In this document: positions 47,234 to 58,757 of the stretch, piece by piece
How positions within the stretch are numbered: the first letter of the stretch is position 1
Layout: each line of letters starts with the position of its first letter
Origin: Phoronis australis
Taxonomy: Eukaryota > Phoronida > Phoronidae
Length of the DNA stretch: 64,000 bases
Direction: 5' to 3'
Assembly: GCA_002633005.1 (NCBI GenBank)
Contig: NMRA01000181.1
Span: forward strand, 258,959-322,958
Program-made: the position numbers and the translations under genes
The notes under the pieces: generated by a model
Told to the model about the DNA's origin: nothing
The model's input: the letters and a program-made list of their open reading frames with translations, nothing else
Databases searched by the model: none

Positions 47234-48161
47234 GTGAGTGGCGTGACTATGCTTTGCGGAATGTCTTGATACAATTTTCCAGTATTTTCTTGGATTAAGG
47301 ATATAGTTTTAATGTCGACGTTTGAATAAGAGCATCACAAGAATGTTTCGTAGTTTGTGTCATCTTACAGACCTAAATTGAAACAGGCGTAAAGCTCAGC
47401 TTGACGAGAGGCTTCGAACACACCAATATATCGTTAGAGGCGCTAAGACGCTGCACACTTAGGTATACTTGGATTTTTTGCTGGCAAATCATAAAAATAG
47501 CAAATCGCAACGTGCTAATTTCTTTATTTCTATGGCGAACGTTTTGATAACTATGTCATAAAAATCGGTTGTCCGTTTGACAACTGGGCACATTGCGTCA
47601 TCAGTTATGTTCAACAACTATAAAGTGCTGCGCGGTTGATGTATGTCATTCGTACTATACGTTATACGTACTTGCCAACTGTCCAGCTTTTGGGACTATC
47701 CGGTTTTTATAGAGGCATGGGACGCAGAATCACCAAATTCACGATTTTTGAAATACACGCGAAGGGAAAACTCTGTAGCCACCACATGATTTCTAATCTT
47801 CCTCCCACTAATGATAAATTCGCGCATGCGTTCACATTCATCCAATAACCAGCTGTCTGACAAGGATATTAACGCAGATCGCACTCTGAAGTCGACACCA
47901 CGTTATGAGATAATCCAATGAAGCAATATATTTCCCAAAGAGAATTCCAAATGCGTTTTAGAATATATTTGAATACTACGATACCTTTGTAATTTTTGTT
48001 AGACACCAATTGCCTCTTAATTCTACTGCTTGAAGTCGCCATTGTTCTGTTTACATCAAATGCCAAAGGAAATGTGCTATGTCAGTTAGCATTGTAAGCG
48101 CAATGTGTGCACCATATATGTACTTCCGTTGGGCAGCAACCCCCATTTTTTGTGTGTACAG
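47234..48161 (+). other. Intron 9 (0.9 kb) with a repeat fragment
   Basis: The stretch 47,873-48,075 is a dispersed repeat shared with 57.7 kb. The rest has no recognised feature. The 3' end is TTTTTTGTGTGTACAG. Confidence 0.7.
47873..48075 (+). repeat. Dispersed ~200-bp repeat, copy 1
   Basis: It matches 57,714-57,935 in direct orientation with the same ordered blocks: GTCGACACCACG(T/G)TATGAG, TTTTAGAATAT(A/G)TTTGAA, ACTACGATAC, TGCTTGAAGT and CA(A)ATG(C/T)CAA. Class unknown. Confidence 0.7.
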
Positions 48162-48347
48162 GTGCCCACTGTGCGGTGCCCAATCTACCAAACGCCACCA
48201 TAACGCCTACCGGTGCTACTGTGCAGTCGGGCGCCACTGTGCAAGTGAGCTGCAGCCAGGGCTTTGCCGTTGCTGACCGAAGTCGACAAAAATCTGTTCA
48301 GTGCATAGGAAACAAGTGGTCTGAAGAGTTGACAGATATTTGCATCG
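48162..48347 (+). CDS. CCP (sushi) exon 10
   Basis: A 186-bp phase 1-1 exon, the shortest CCP module here, with acceptor TTTGTGTGTACAG and donor GTGGGT. Cysteines occur as AHCAVP, VSCSQG, VQCIGN and DICIG, with the tryptophan in GNKWSE. The VPNLPNA segment after Cys1 and CSQGFAV after Cys2 are textbook CCP. It is the last CCP module before the SEA-like exons, 1.6 kb upstream of them. Confidence 0.93.
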
Positions 48348-49978
48348 GTGGGTTTCTTTTTAAATCTGTTAATATTAGTTTTTGTCCTCAACACAACTGG
48401 AAATTTCACGATAAAGGTTTTTACTTGGAAATTTTCCTGTCTTACTGTTAATGGTAGTTAAGTTGCACGTTTCACAAATTAAATGGCAACAAAAATGTTT
48501 TAGATGAGATATGCGGTATTCATTTACTTTCATTTGTGGCGATAAAATGTATAAAGCTGGGAAATACCTGTTCGGACAAAGTTGAAGAGAAGGGGGGGGG
48601 GGGTCAACATGGCTGACAAAAGTTCCAACTTCAGTAGTTTTTCTATGAACAGACAGAAGCAATATTTTGGAGAACAGTTGTCCTGCTTACAATTACATGT
48701 ACGTGTACGTGTAGATGTCATTGCGACCACGCAGGCATGTTCATTTGTGAATGCATGCCCAAATGATGCAGCTTTTATGACCTTAAGCTGCAACGTTTTC
48801 CGGAATTTAGATACCATGAGAGAACTGGGAAGACGCGCCACACGTATGTGAACATAAAGATTTTCTTTATTAGTTAAAAACTAATTGAAATTATTTTCAG
48901 AGTTGCTTCTGAATGGCATGCCTGTGCGTGCGGCAACGTGCATGTGCGAGTGTGTGTGTTTTTATGTTTGTATAGCGCTCGGGTAAATAATGTTGTAGCT
49001 TGGGCGTAAAATGAAAATGAGCACCAGATGTTAGTTATTTGTTCATTATACACTGACCTCGGGAAAAAGTTCTCTCAGCATTTTATTCTGAACCACGTGA
49101 AAAAGCTGACGTGTCTTATTAGATCACTTCAGAGCTATTAGAAACACGTTATTTTGTCTAAAAGACAATGTCAGCTACTTTATGCCTTAAAACATATGTT
49201 GTTGTGTTTTATTTTGAAATTTATTATTTTCATGGAATATTTTACCAGACAACACTTTGGTAATGTTTAATACAGACCATGTCAGATTCGCGGAAATACA
49301 AGAAAAATAGTGACTGGCCATATATCCAAATAAATGCCACGACACTGTTTCCGGGATTGTCGAAGTTTTCAGTGTTCCCAAAAAGTGCATTGTTATGATT
49401 TTATAACCTAAATATAAGATTTTGCGATAAGTTTTAATCTTCACTTTCTTTATTCCACACTGTAAACCATTAATTTAATCTTCTAAAAATGTGTATTGTT
49501 TTCACATCCAATTTTAGCTGTGGAAGCACTGTGCAAGACAGAAGTGTCATAACATACCAACTTGTTGCAACCTTGTGACAATTTGGGCCAGCGCTGTCAA
49601 ATTTGTCACAGAATATATATATATACATTTTTACTCAGTTAAAACCTTTAGTTTTGTAGATATTTGGCGAATTCACGAACTTGTCAATAAGGTCCTACAT
49701 ACCCTAATTCTCAATGTCGTGATTTTTTGTTTGTTTCTGACATGGAATTGTAATCAAAACTTCACTCAGAAGAGTTTTCAATTTTTTCCGGTGAACTATT
49801 ACCATGTATGTAAACGTTCACAGTATTTCGTCATTCGCGTTGTAATAACGTTGTCAGGGCCTTAAGTATCCATACAGTTTCTCGCGATTAACACCAGTTG
49901 TATCAAGTACATGCAGAGTACATGTATCTGCGTATAGCATTGCTGAATGTCGTCACTTGTCTCTTTGTTCTGCTTCAG
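48348..49978 (+). other. Intron 10 (1.6 kb)
   Basis: Contains a ten-base G run near 48,593 and short alternating purine-pyrimidine stretches; no gene or transposon recognised. The acceptor is TTTGTTCTGCTTCAG. Confidence 0.65.
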
Positions 49979-50143
49979 ACGAGAGAAACGTCTTTACAAC
50001 GGAAGTGTCCTTTTCCCTAAATGGAAGTTATGCCGAGATAGTTCAGCCATCAAAAAGGTCGTTCCTGTTGGCAGTGTACAGACATCTTAAAGGCGTTTTG
50101 GGTGACGGGCTGGAGGCTGTGAGGAACTTGAGAGTGTCTGCAG
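49979..50143 (+). CDS. SEA-like domain, first half
   Basis: A 165-bp phase 1-1 exon after a strong acceptor (CTCTTTGTTCTGCTTCAG). The peptide starts ERNVFTTEVSFSLNGSYAEI, continues through a helical stretch (SFLLAVYRHLKGVLG) and ends LEAVRNLRVSA. This is the order expected of a SEA domain: beta strand, helix with alternating hydrophobics, beta strand. SEA domains are extracellular modules common in mucin-like and adhesion receptors. The donor at 50,144 (GTCTTC) is a weak match; it was chosen because it is phase 1 and the next exon continues the domain exactly. NGS is a possible N-glycosylation site. Confidence 0.6.
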
Positions 50144-50736
50144 GTCTTCATCATTTCTCGTCGTTGATCTTTGACACCCAGAGGGGGACCATGTGCGATG
50201 GGTCATATATTTTTCGAAAGTTCAGACCTCGTGTGATTGCACAAAACTGATAATTGAGTGGAATTTACATTACAAAGGAGCTTATGCAAACCTACATGTA
50301 TGATATAGGGGATGAGAATGCAAATGACCCACAAGATAAGGACATGGGTGGACACCTGATAGTCCTGAATCCATGCAAGAAGGCCACAGCAAATTATAAA
50401 AACGCAATATTTAGAAAATTGGTGCCTACATAAAAATACGCAATGGCGCTAATGTGGGGCTGTAAAGAAATGTGGTCCATTCTCGGTGATTTTGCACATT
50501 TACTTTCACTAAACACACCAATATATAACTTTGACTTTCACTTAAACAATAGAGTAAAATTCGTACTAGCAATTGAAACAAAGGTGGCCAAATATGAGGT
50601 ACATGAAGGTTATCGCGCAGGTTGCATGGACCAGTGTTGAAGTTCTTTGTCTCACGGATGGAATCGGCTTTTCAATTTCAGCAAGACGTTGTTTAACAGG
50701 CAAAATCACACACACTATTTCAAATCTACTTTGTAG
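50144..50736 (+). other. Intron 11 (593 bp)
   Basis: The intron separates the two halves of the SEA-like domain and splits a glycine codon (G|GG). No other feature seen. The acceptor region is CTACTTTGTAG. Confidence 0.6.
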
Positions 50737-50886
50737 GGACCATAAGAGTACAGTTCAATTTGGTTCCAACTATGAATGCGAATAATATTAATGAGCACAT
50801 CGAAAGCCTGCAAGGCGAATTTGGTATGAGTTACAAAGGCAAAGTCTTCATACGTCAGCCAGAAACGTTGCAAATTACAATGGCAG
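50737..50886 (+). CDS. SEA-like domain, second half
   Basis: A 150-bp phase 1-1 exon with acceptor ACTTTGTAG and donor GTATGT. It encodes TIRVQFNLVPTMNANNINEH and then a helix-strand tail ending RQPETLQITMA. Joined to the previous exon the text reads ...RVSA-G-TIRV..., at the place where autoproteolytic SEA domains have the Gly-Ser-Val-Val-Val turn. Here serine is replaced by threonine, so cleavage is uncertain. The combined domain is about 105 residues, within the usual SEA range. Without a profile search the family call is an inference from pattern. Confidence 0.58.
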
Positions 50887-51373
50887 GTATGTGGAAACTT
50901 TTAAATAGTGGCGGTATTCCGGCGATTAGTTTGCTCAAGATGCCGAATTCATGTATCGATATAAGTCATTTAGTAAGAGGGCATAGGCGTAAACGTGCGC
51001 GTGCATGTGCGCGTGTGTATACTGTTATGCTGGATTTTGGTTCGTGGCCCGTAGCGAAAACTCCTGTCGACACATCACGATTGCCAAATACAATAAATAC
51101 AACTTTATGTTCGGCCGTCGTATGCGAGTAATCGGAGTGTGTAGACAGGAATTTCGAAATGATTTTTAGAGCCCACAAACGGTATAAGGTCGTTGTTTCA
51201 AACAGAGCATTTCAATTTGTGTGGACTTTCGGTAGACACACTAACTTGCTCACGGGTCGTTTTCTTGGATTCGATAGCTATTGCTTGGTAAAAACCGTTC
51301 TAATGGCACTTGAATAACACTACGCAATCGCAAGCGATTCATGTGAAGTCTCCCGTTCACCAAAGCGCCAGTA

Positions 51374-53030
51374 TTAGACCCAATTCACGCGGCGGACATT
51401 AAAATCCAAAGCGAGGCTTATTGCGATAAACAAAGCGAAAGTAGACATTGCGTGAGTTAAATTGCCGGTCTTTCGAGTCCAACCTGGATGTTAAATTTTA
51501 ATGATGTGTCGACAATTAGCCACGGAGACGTAGAAAGTTACATTAGAGAACAAGTTAAGGCGCCAAAGAGTTGTCTGACGAAAGGGTTTAACTTTTTTCG
51601 GAAAACTAGGTTCGAAACATGAAAAGTAAATATGACCAAATTGCGGCGATCGTAGCGTTACGGATTAGGTATTATGCTGAATGCTGGGTTACGTTTTTTC
51701 TTGTAAATTGTTGATCAAAATACTTTCTACGCGAACCAGGTCATCTGTTCGTATTGTTGACGAGTTGAAGACATGTTCGACAGTGGTGGCTGTCATGTGC
51801 AATTAGTCAAATCTGGTTTAATTTGTTGATATTAACATCAAGCTTAGCCTGATCCCATGCACTCACTGCGACTAACAGTTGATTTGTCATTGATCTGAAA
51901 GAATAATTGATGTTATTACATATATTTTTATTAAAAATAAAAAACCAGGCTCGTAATTGAAAATAAAAAATATTTGACCATCAATTCTGCTTTCTTGGTT
52001 GTAATAATTCTTACGTCTATTTCATGTGTTAGATTTCAAATACCTGAATCTGGACCAAGTTGAATTTTAAAATTAAAACACCTAATTCGTTGGTCCAAAG
52101 CACAACCTCGTTTTAGAACCCAATTTCAGTTAACTGGACAATGCAATCATAGTTATCATGTTTCTGCAGGAGCCTCGTTCATCCGATGGGAAAGGTGCCA
52201 GTGCCCACTGAGAGGCGATTTTTTCGCCGAGTGAGGGCGGGAACAATCTACCTTCCGATCACCATCAATAGCACCCCCGCCCTTTTGTAGGCTCTGTCTC
52301 AATTTAAAGTAGCCTTTTATGCTCTTAAATATTGTCACCTGTGTGGTTACAGGTGATGTGAACTCAGAGAGATTTTTCAGTGTGGGAATTTTTATGCCCC
52401 GTGGGTGGAATTTCACGTGATATTTCAATATTTTTGAGAGGGGAATAGGGCCAATATTGGGACCCAAAATCGAGGGATTGAGAGCCCTGTCCTTTTTGGA
52501 AAGAAGAATTATAATGTTTCAACCCGTAGCAGGGGCGGATCCAGAATTTTGAGTTAGGGGGGGCGGCAGGGCACAGGAATAAGCATCATTTCGGCAGATG
52601 CGGGCGCCCAGCCTAAAATCTGGGGATGCAGTGGTCTTGAATTCCTGGCTTTGCGTACCTGTTGACTAAAAAAAACGGTAAATGGGGTTCATGCGTTGTT
52701 TATTCACCCCCCAAGACCCCCTGGTTGCGCACGTGTGCTAGTCAGCAATTCGCGCCCGAACTCAAAAATGGGATCTGATGCAATTTTAGGGGGGCCATGG
52801 CCCCCTTGCCCCCGCCCCCCTAAATCCGTAGTCATGAAAACACAGCCTGGCTGGCCCATTCTCCGGTCGTTACTGTGATCCTTGACAACCGAGATGCGAC
52901 AAATTATGATCTAACTTTTCGAAAACATTTATAAATTTTACACGGACATATTTTGCTTAGTCGCGGCGTATGGCAACGATCCAACGCTTCCAAATCTCAA
53001 CGTCTTTAGGGATTGTAAAGCAGACAGTTG
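51374..53030 (-). repeat. Long dispersed repeat, copy D (inverted)
   Basis: Inverted partner of 15,854-17,107. Ends correspond to AGACCCAATTCACGCGGCGG on one side and CAGACAGTTG on the other. It is longer than copy C mainly because of a 297-bp nested element. Some central parts (about 51,930-52,400) are rearranged or diverged. No coding capacity seen. Confidence 0.75.
52530..52826. mobile_element. ~300-bp MITE nested in copy D
   Basis: The sequence begins CAGGGGCGGATCCAG and ends in a C-rich stretch followed by TAAATC. Inner motifs GAGTTAGGGGGGGCGG at the left and the complement of GATTTAGGGGGGCGGGGG at the right form imperfect inverted repeats. It is flanked by CGTAG at 52,525-52,529 and 52,827-52,831. 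Copy C has the uninterrupted site (GGCTACGGGTTG, around 16,055) on the matching strand. A hAT-like origin is possible because of the CAGGGGCGGATCC start, but hAT duplications are normally 8 bp. Confidence 0.65.
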
Positions 53031-53350
53031 CGTGTCCGTATTTTTTCTAGCCGTTCGCGGAAAAACACGGACTGAAATACAGAACTATGCCGATAAGCTA
53101 ACGGAGCTATCGTAGCGATTTTCGTTTTGGAACGCGCCTCCTGTCGGCGTGAATTTGGTCTATTCTCGAAGCACCTTCAATCCTACTCTTTACTACAATC
53201 AGAGTGTTTCCAGACAGTGGTCACATAAGATTTCGTTTTGGGATGAGACTCGAGAGTGATGTGCGCTTAGATAAAAGGGCGCTCATGGATCACGTCTGAA
53301 GATGCGCAGTTTTAAGGAATTCCAAGTCTTTCAGTAGGTAACGCCTGCTG

Positions 53351-53480
53351 GTTTTACTCGTTTACGTGTGAACCCGTGCGGGTTTTACTCGTTTACGTGT
53401 GAACCCGTGCGGGTTTTACTCCTTTAAGAGTGAGCGCGTACACGTTTTACAAGTTTAAGCGTGCGGGTTTTACATATCAG
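53351..53480 (+). repeat. 31-bp tandem repeat, about 4 units
   Basis: GTTTTACTCGTTTACGTGTG starts units at 53,351, 53,382, 53,413 and 53,444, giving a period of exactly 31 bp, with a shorter degenerate unit after. The first two units are identical; later ones diverge. Inverted relatives (CGCCTAAACGTGTAAAAT and TAAACGTGTAAAATATG) occur at about 53,860-53,930, so the whole 53.35-53.93 kb stretch may be a small inverted-repeat element. Confidence 0.85.
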
Positions 53481-55954
53481 AGCGTTGACGTTGACTCATT
53501 CACACGCTAATCTGTTTTGTAACGGGTTAATGCCCTGCAAAGACGAGTTGACGCGACCGCTGAACGCATTTCAGTCCTACCCCAAAGGGTGCTTAACCCC
53601 AAGTCATAAGATTGACATGAAGTACAGGCAAATGACATGACATCGCCGGGAGTTGTGGACATAAAGCCCCTGCAGTGCTTTCAAAATGTCGTCAATTCCC
53701 CCTGTCAGCCATTCTCGTCTACAAGTGTGAGATTAACACCTTAGTGGATGGGTTAAGTGGGAGGATTAATTACGCAATCGTCATCCACATTTTCTCGTGA
53801 ATGTAGCCTACTGCCTCCCTTCGGGAACGGGAAACCGCATCAATGTAAAAGTTTGCCTATTGCGTAAACGTGTAAAATATGTAGGCGCTCCATCACGCCT
53901 AAACGTGTAAAATCCCCACACGTTCGATCGTAAATCTGTGAATCAACTTTCTAGTCACTGTTGACAGGGGACGCATGTGCATATGTTGTTCGCTTCGTGA
54001 CTCAACATAAATGATTTACATGTATGTTGAGGCCACTTTGCTGATGAGAAATTATACTTTCAACCGGGATGGTTAAGGAAATATATTTGCGTAATAGGCC
54101 GGATGGAGGTTTTGAACTTAAAGGAGAATGCCACCCGATTTAATTAGTCTTTTTAGCCGTCTTAATCGGTCTATATTCACATCGCCTCGCATACGGTCGA
54201 CCTTACCTTGCCAAGAGGTGTCGCGTTAACCTGTGAGGAAGGTGAGAAACGACGCTAGCGACGTCAATGGTTCATATGCAGAGTGAATGCCGCTATGTTG
54301 CGGTGCATCGTTCCCGCTTGTCCGAACTAAGCAGCTGCGAGGAAAGCGGGTATAACGTTTTTTTTACTTCATCGAGAGTCTGAAATGCTTAGGACAAGTG
54401 GCTCATGGTAGTAAAGAATGAAATGTACGCTGTAAATAACAAGTATGAGGCCGTGAAACATCTCCGTGTCTGTGGCCTGCAGACGAGTCGACCCCGCGCG
54501 TGCCTGACGAATGCCGGCTTTCCAAATAACCCGATCATACGTTCCGTTGTCTGAGCTTGTTCACGGCGCCTCTCTAGTATTTTTTCATCACTGTATTCCT
54601 GTTCGAATTGATACCCTGTAAAACTTAACGATCCACCTGCGAAGTCGGGACTGATGAGCTGTAGCTCGTCCCAAGTCGGGATTGCTACTGAGTTGCCATG
54701 TTGGCGTTTATTACTGAGCGTTCATTTTCAAAATGAATTATCCTCACCCTAACCGATACTTATATAAAACTGAAACAAATTCTGTATCATTAGATGCAAT
54801 TTGTAATGCCTTTGGAGTGTTCGTGAGTGCAAATGATTTGAGAAGCCAGAAATGAATAAATCACTGCGTTACCGCCGGGCTTTAGGTGCAATAAAACTAA
54901 TTGACGGGATACCTAGGCCGTGTGAGCTCATGCTAATTTAGAGTTTGCTGGCAGAAACTGTTGTGAAACAACTCAATTTCCATCCCACGGCCAGGTGTTA
55001 TGGGAATCTTTATATTACTCAAATAATGATTGTCAATGTACAACTTCTGCCCTGACGGTGCTGTGGCCAAAGCGAAACCCGGTGAATTCGCGGCACCCGA
55101 CGAGTAAGTAGATTTTCAGTTTCAGGCTAATTAACCAACATAATATGGTGCACATTACTTTGGCTCACTAGTATAGTGTTTTCTTGACTGGAAGTTTAGT
55201 TTCCACTGAACTTTGGCTGGTTTATGTTCGTGATGTCTGATCAGTTTCCGAGCCACTGGCGGGGATAACGAGTCAATCCCGGCGACCGGCCTGATCGTGC
55301 TCCGAGCCACTGGCCAGGCTAACAAGCGTTTTGTGTTTAGAACTCAAAAAATCACAAGTCTAAACAACACAGATCTAGGTTCTCCTGTCTGTATCTCACT
55401 AAAAATACTTCGAAATTATCTAGTCCGACCCCAAATTCCTGCTACGGACCTTTTTGGCCTGCCGAACTTTGTAGGCTACGGTGTGTCCAAATACCAGGAA
55501 ATCCGTAACAGCGAAATAAAACAACACGTTTTATAAGAACTCGGTGTGTTTTTAAGGGTTTTACATCGAAGTTTGATGATTTATTGGTGTTACACTTCAA
55601 GCGATAAGCTGACACCAGTAACCCGTGTTGTGAACTGCTGAACAGACTGCGTGTGAAACCGATGACCTCATTGGATAATCTCAACACCTCCGTCTGCCGT
55701 CAGGTGACAGGTAACGCAACCGTACGTGTCGTTATGGAGTAGAACTACTCGATATAAATTGATACAAATTAGGTTGTTTTTTGGGTGGCATGCTCCTTTA
55801 AGATACTCGGGTCATCAATTTATGTTTCGAGTGTTGTGTCAGCGGAACATACGATCATATATCCTCGGGTAAATGCTTCTACAGACAAGCGTTACAACTT
55901 TCCTTTCTGCAGCATATGCCAAAGATCTTGTCAGTTAAGTGATTTTCTTTTCAG

Positions 55955-56002
55955 TGACTGATACTTCTACCACGGCGAGTGTTAACAGTGGGACAGGCGA
56001 AA
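55955..56002 (+). CDS. Thr/Ser-rich mini-exon 1
   Basis: A 48-bp phase 1-1 exon between acceptor GATTTTCTTTTCAG and consensus donor GTAAGT. It encodes TDTSTTASVNSGTGE, 15 residues of mostly Thr, Ser and Gly, typical of an O-glycosylated linker. Both splice signals are strong and the phase fits the neighbours exactly, which is why so short a stretch is called. No open-reading-frame evidence is possible at this size. It may be alternatively spliced. Confidence 0.65.
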
Positions 56003-57713
56003 GTAAGTTAGCCTACTACATTTTTTGTTATTAAAACCTTCCTTGACAGGCAAAGCAAATTTAGTTCCTATAGTATGTCAAAGACTATGACCACAGTGAA
56101 TTCACAAATTTCCAAATGTAATGAGCACTTATACTCTTTGCCTGACATTCGTCTACGTCACTGCGAGAATCTCAGTCAATGCAAACAGCTATGAACAACA
56201 CACACAAACAATGTTTTATGGTTTATGTATGCTCTGGTAACCAAGACTGACTGATGCATACTTCTGCCTCCGGTACCGGCAAGTGTTCAAAATTACTGCT
56301 ATCAGCCGTTCTTTGCTTGCTTCTGGCAGTGACGCGATATGTCTCAAAAAGGCTAATTCTCGTATTTCCAGTGACGTACATGTAGATGCGTTTGAACGTC
56401 CAGGCATTAAAAGTTGTCTTATTGGGTTGGTGAAGCGTCGCTACGCCTCTGTAGATAGCTCAATGATCCCAGAGAACAAATATACGTTCTGGGAAGACTT
56501 TAAAACGTATCTCTCATGGAATTAGCATGATTAGCATGACAATGTCTGCTTGAGCAGATCTGACGCACCGCAGAAGGCACCAGTGGCCGGTTGCATGAAA
56601 CAGCTCCAAATATGAACTCAACTGAGGTCCCTATAAAGAGTCTTTTTTCGTATTCGTGTCTTTATGCACTCACAGATGAGATATGTTTCTATCATTTCAT
56701 CTTTATTATGAGTCCCTCTTTAATCAATGACATTTTCTACTAATATAACTAAAAACCGAACCCTGATATCACCAAAAATAATTAGGGACTCACTCCTTAA
56801 ATTGGGGGTGTTGCATGAAAAGAACCCTAATTATTTTCGATAATATTGGCAATTCAACGTATAGTTCACTCTCGATATGTATCAGAGTCAAAAGTTGATT
56901 TAGTAATTAAATTAAAACAATACAAGAAAGGGCAAACGATGTTTTCACAAGTCCAGCCATATGCCTTAGGTTTTAGGGAACTTAGTTGAGTCCTTATGTG
57001 GGACTGTTTCATTCAACCGGGCACAGGCCACCTGCCTTTTTATCCAGTGCATAAAGTCGAATTGGCACTCGGGATTTAGCTTAAAGGGGAATTTTCACGC
57101 TAATTCCTTGTCTCTGTGATTGTTTGGTAAAATTATCTAGAAATACATATCGAGACGATCTGAATATGAAGTAAGTTGAAAGTTTCCAACTGTTTTTAAG
57201 AACGAGTTTTGTGTCGAAAATGATGCTCCATAAACCACTCAACCAACAAAGAAAGGTCAGTCGTAGTTTTGAAAACCTAGAACAGATCTTGCTGATCGGA
57301 AATTTTGTCACCAGTCCTTGCCGTGGATACGAGTCTATTCCATGCACGGCACATTACGGGATCGGCGGGGAAGTTGCACAAATGTATGACAAGGCCTTTT
57401 ACACTGCTACACCCGTACGTAACGTGACATTTTAGCCCAGAGACCGATAACTAGCCTACGTCCACGAAATGAGCTGTTACGCAGTGGGGCTTAGGGGAAA
57501 TTTCGTTGGCACGATGATGTCATATGTACCACTTTACAGTGATTGGTTGAGAACTTCTCTGGGGAGCTCGAAGGGGCTTCGAATTATGGGCGAAATGCAC
57601 ACTGCAGTTAATTACATTTCCTTATTCAAAAAAGTCGTATTTTTGGTGTCAAAAGAGTGTTTTGGTCGCTGAAGACTATCTTTAACGGGAGATTGTCATG
57701 TGTTATCGCACTT

Positions 57714-57935
57714 CGAATCTGAGGTCGACACCACGGTATGAGGGAAGGCAGGGAAGCAAGCAATTTTCCAAAAATAACTCCAAGTGCATTTTAGAATATG
57801 TTTGAACACTACGATACTGTTTCAAGTAATTTCAAACAGCTAGGACTTACATTAATTGTCTTTTTAATCGGACTGGTCTCTGCTTGAAGTTGCGTTTGTT
57901 TTGTTCACGTCAAATGTCAATAGCCAAAGGTTTAT
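57714..57935 (+). repeat. Dispersed ~200-bp repeat, copy 2
   Basis: Direct-orientation match to 47,873-48,075 (blocks GTCGACACCACGGTATGAG, TTTTAGAATATGTTTGAA, ACTACGATACTG, TGCTTGAAGTTGCG). The two copies differ by several indels, so they are old. It lies about 100 bp before the Penelope-like relic. Confidence 0.7.
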
Positions 57936-58035
57936 ATTTTGCCATACTTCATAAGGAGACGTGTTTTGTCCTGTGAGAGAAAAATCAACTCGATAACGAG
58001 AAGTTGACAGATTGTTCTGTTTAAAATTGGAAACT

Positions 58036-58757
58036 AAAAGCAAAATCAAAAACCGGACGATCGCCGCACAAATAAAAAAGTTCATGTTCAACTCAACGTT
58101 TCGTCTTTTCATTAGACATCATCAGGATCATATTTACAACAATTTAGGACAACAAGTGCCAACATACAGCTCAGGTAACATCCATAGAGTGAAGTGAGAG
58201 ATACAAAGAATATGGTCAGTAGCTGGTCATCACCATAGCTGCAGGGTCACTGAGCTCTGCATGTTATTCAGAGAATCAGTGGCATGCTGGTTCTGAATGG
58301 CCAATGACTCTTTAATGTACAGTAACTCCTTATTAGGTTCTCTGCAGATAATACTAACAGAGTTGCCTTGGTGATAGTAGCTAATACAATGCCTATATAT
58401 GTTACTTTTCTCTGAGGTGTGATGTTCTTTCAACCTGTCACAGAGCCGTCTCTGTGTGAGTCCTATATAGAATTCCTTACAATTGTCACATTCAACCTTA
58501 TACACAACATTGCTCTTGTTCAATAAAGGGATGGGTGACTTCAGTTAAAACAGCATATTGGAAAGTTTCGAAGGGGTTTGAAAACAACTATCAGTTCAAC
58601 TGCTGGGTCTATGCAATGAATAAGGCGAGATAATAGTAATGTTGTCATAAATTGTTGTTAATATGATCCTGATGATGTCTAATGAAAAGACGAAACGTTG
58701 AATTGAACATGAACTTATTTATTTGTGCGGCGATCGTCCGGTTTTTGATCTTATTTT
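58036..58757 (-). mobile_element. Penelope-like element relic with GIY-YIG endonuclease
   Basis: A minus-strand open frame at 58,523-58,230 (97 residues) starts MNKSNVVYKVECDNCKEFYI, continues GLTQRRLCDRLKEH and ends at a stop. The VVY...YIG pair, the Cys-x2-Cys between them and the following Arg...Arg...Glu-His fit the GIY-YIG nuclease domain of Penelope-like retroelements. The reverse transcriptase that should precede it is missing, so the copy is 5'-truncated. The frame is flanked by about 120-bp inverted repeats: 58,036-58,155 matches the reverse complement of about 58,640-58,757. Paired or inverted terminal repeats are known in this class. Confidence 0.8.
58669..58695 (+). ncRNA. Hammerhead-like core motif, Penelope terminal repeat
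   Basis: CTGATGA (58,669-58,675), GTC (58,677-58,679), loop TAATGAAAA, GAC (58,689-58,691) and GAAA (58,692-58,695) reproduce the order of a hammerhead ribozyme core with a 3-bp stem II. The same order occurs on the minus strand in the other terminal repeat (58,125-58,099). Penelope-like elements are known to carry hammerheads in their terminal repeats. There is an extra T before stem II, and I could not place a convincing stem III and cleavage site. It is likely degenerate. Confidence 0.35.

Larger units (their letters stand above)
50887..55954 (+). other. Intron 12 (5.1 kb)
   Basis: It carries copy D of the long dispersed repeat (51.37-53.03 kb) with a nested MITE, and a 31-bp tandem array at 53.35 kb with inverted relatives at 53.86-53.93 kb. 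From 54.0 to 55.95 kb nothing was recognised. Confidence 0.6.

Noticed and set aside
48582-48851. 89-codon frame with several cysteines after CCP exon 10
   Set aside because: Cys spacing does not fit CCP, the frame starts in a poly-G tract, and there is no acceptor and donor pair in phase 1.
56216-56525. Overlapping 63- and 80-codon frames on both strands
   Set aside because: No domain and no usable phase 1 splice pair; probably chance or an old repeat.
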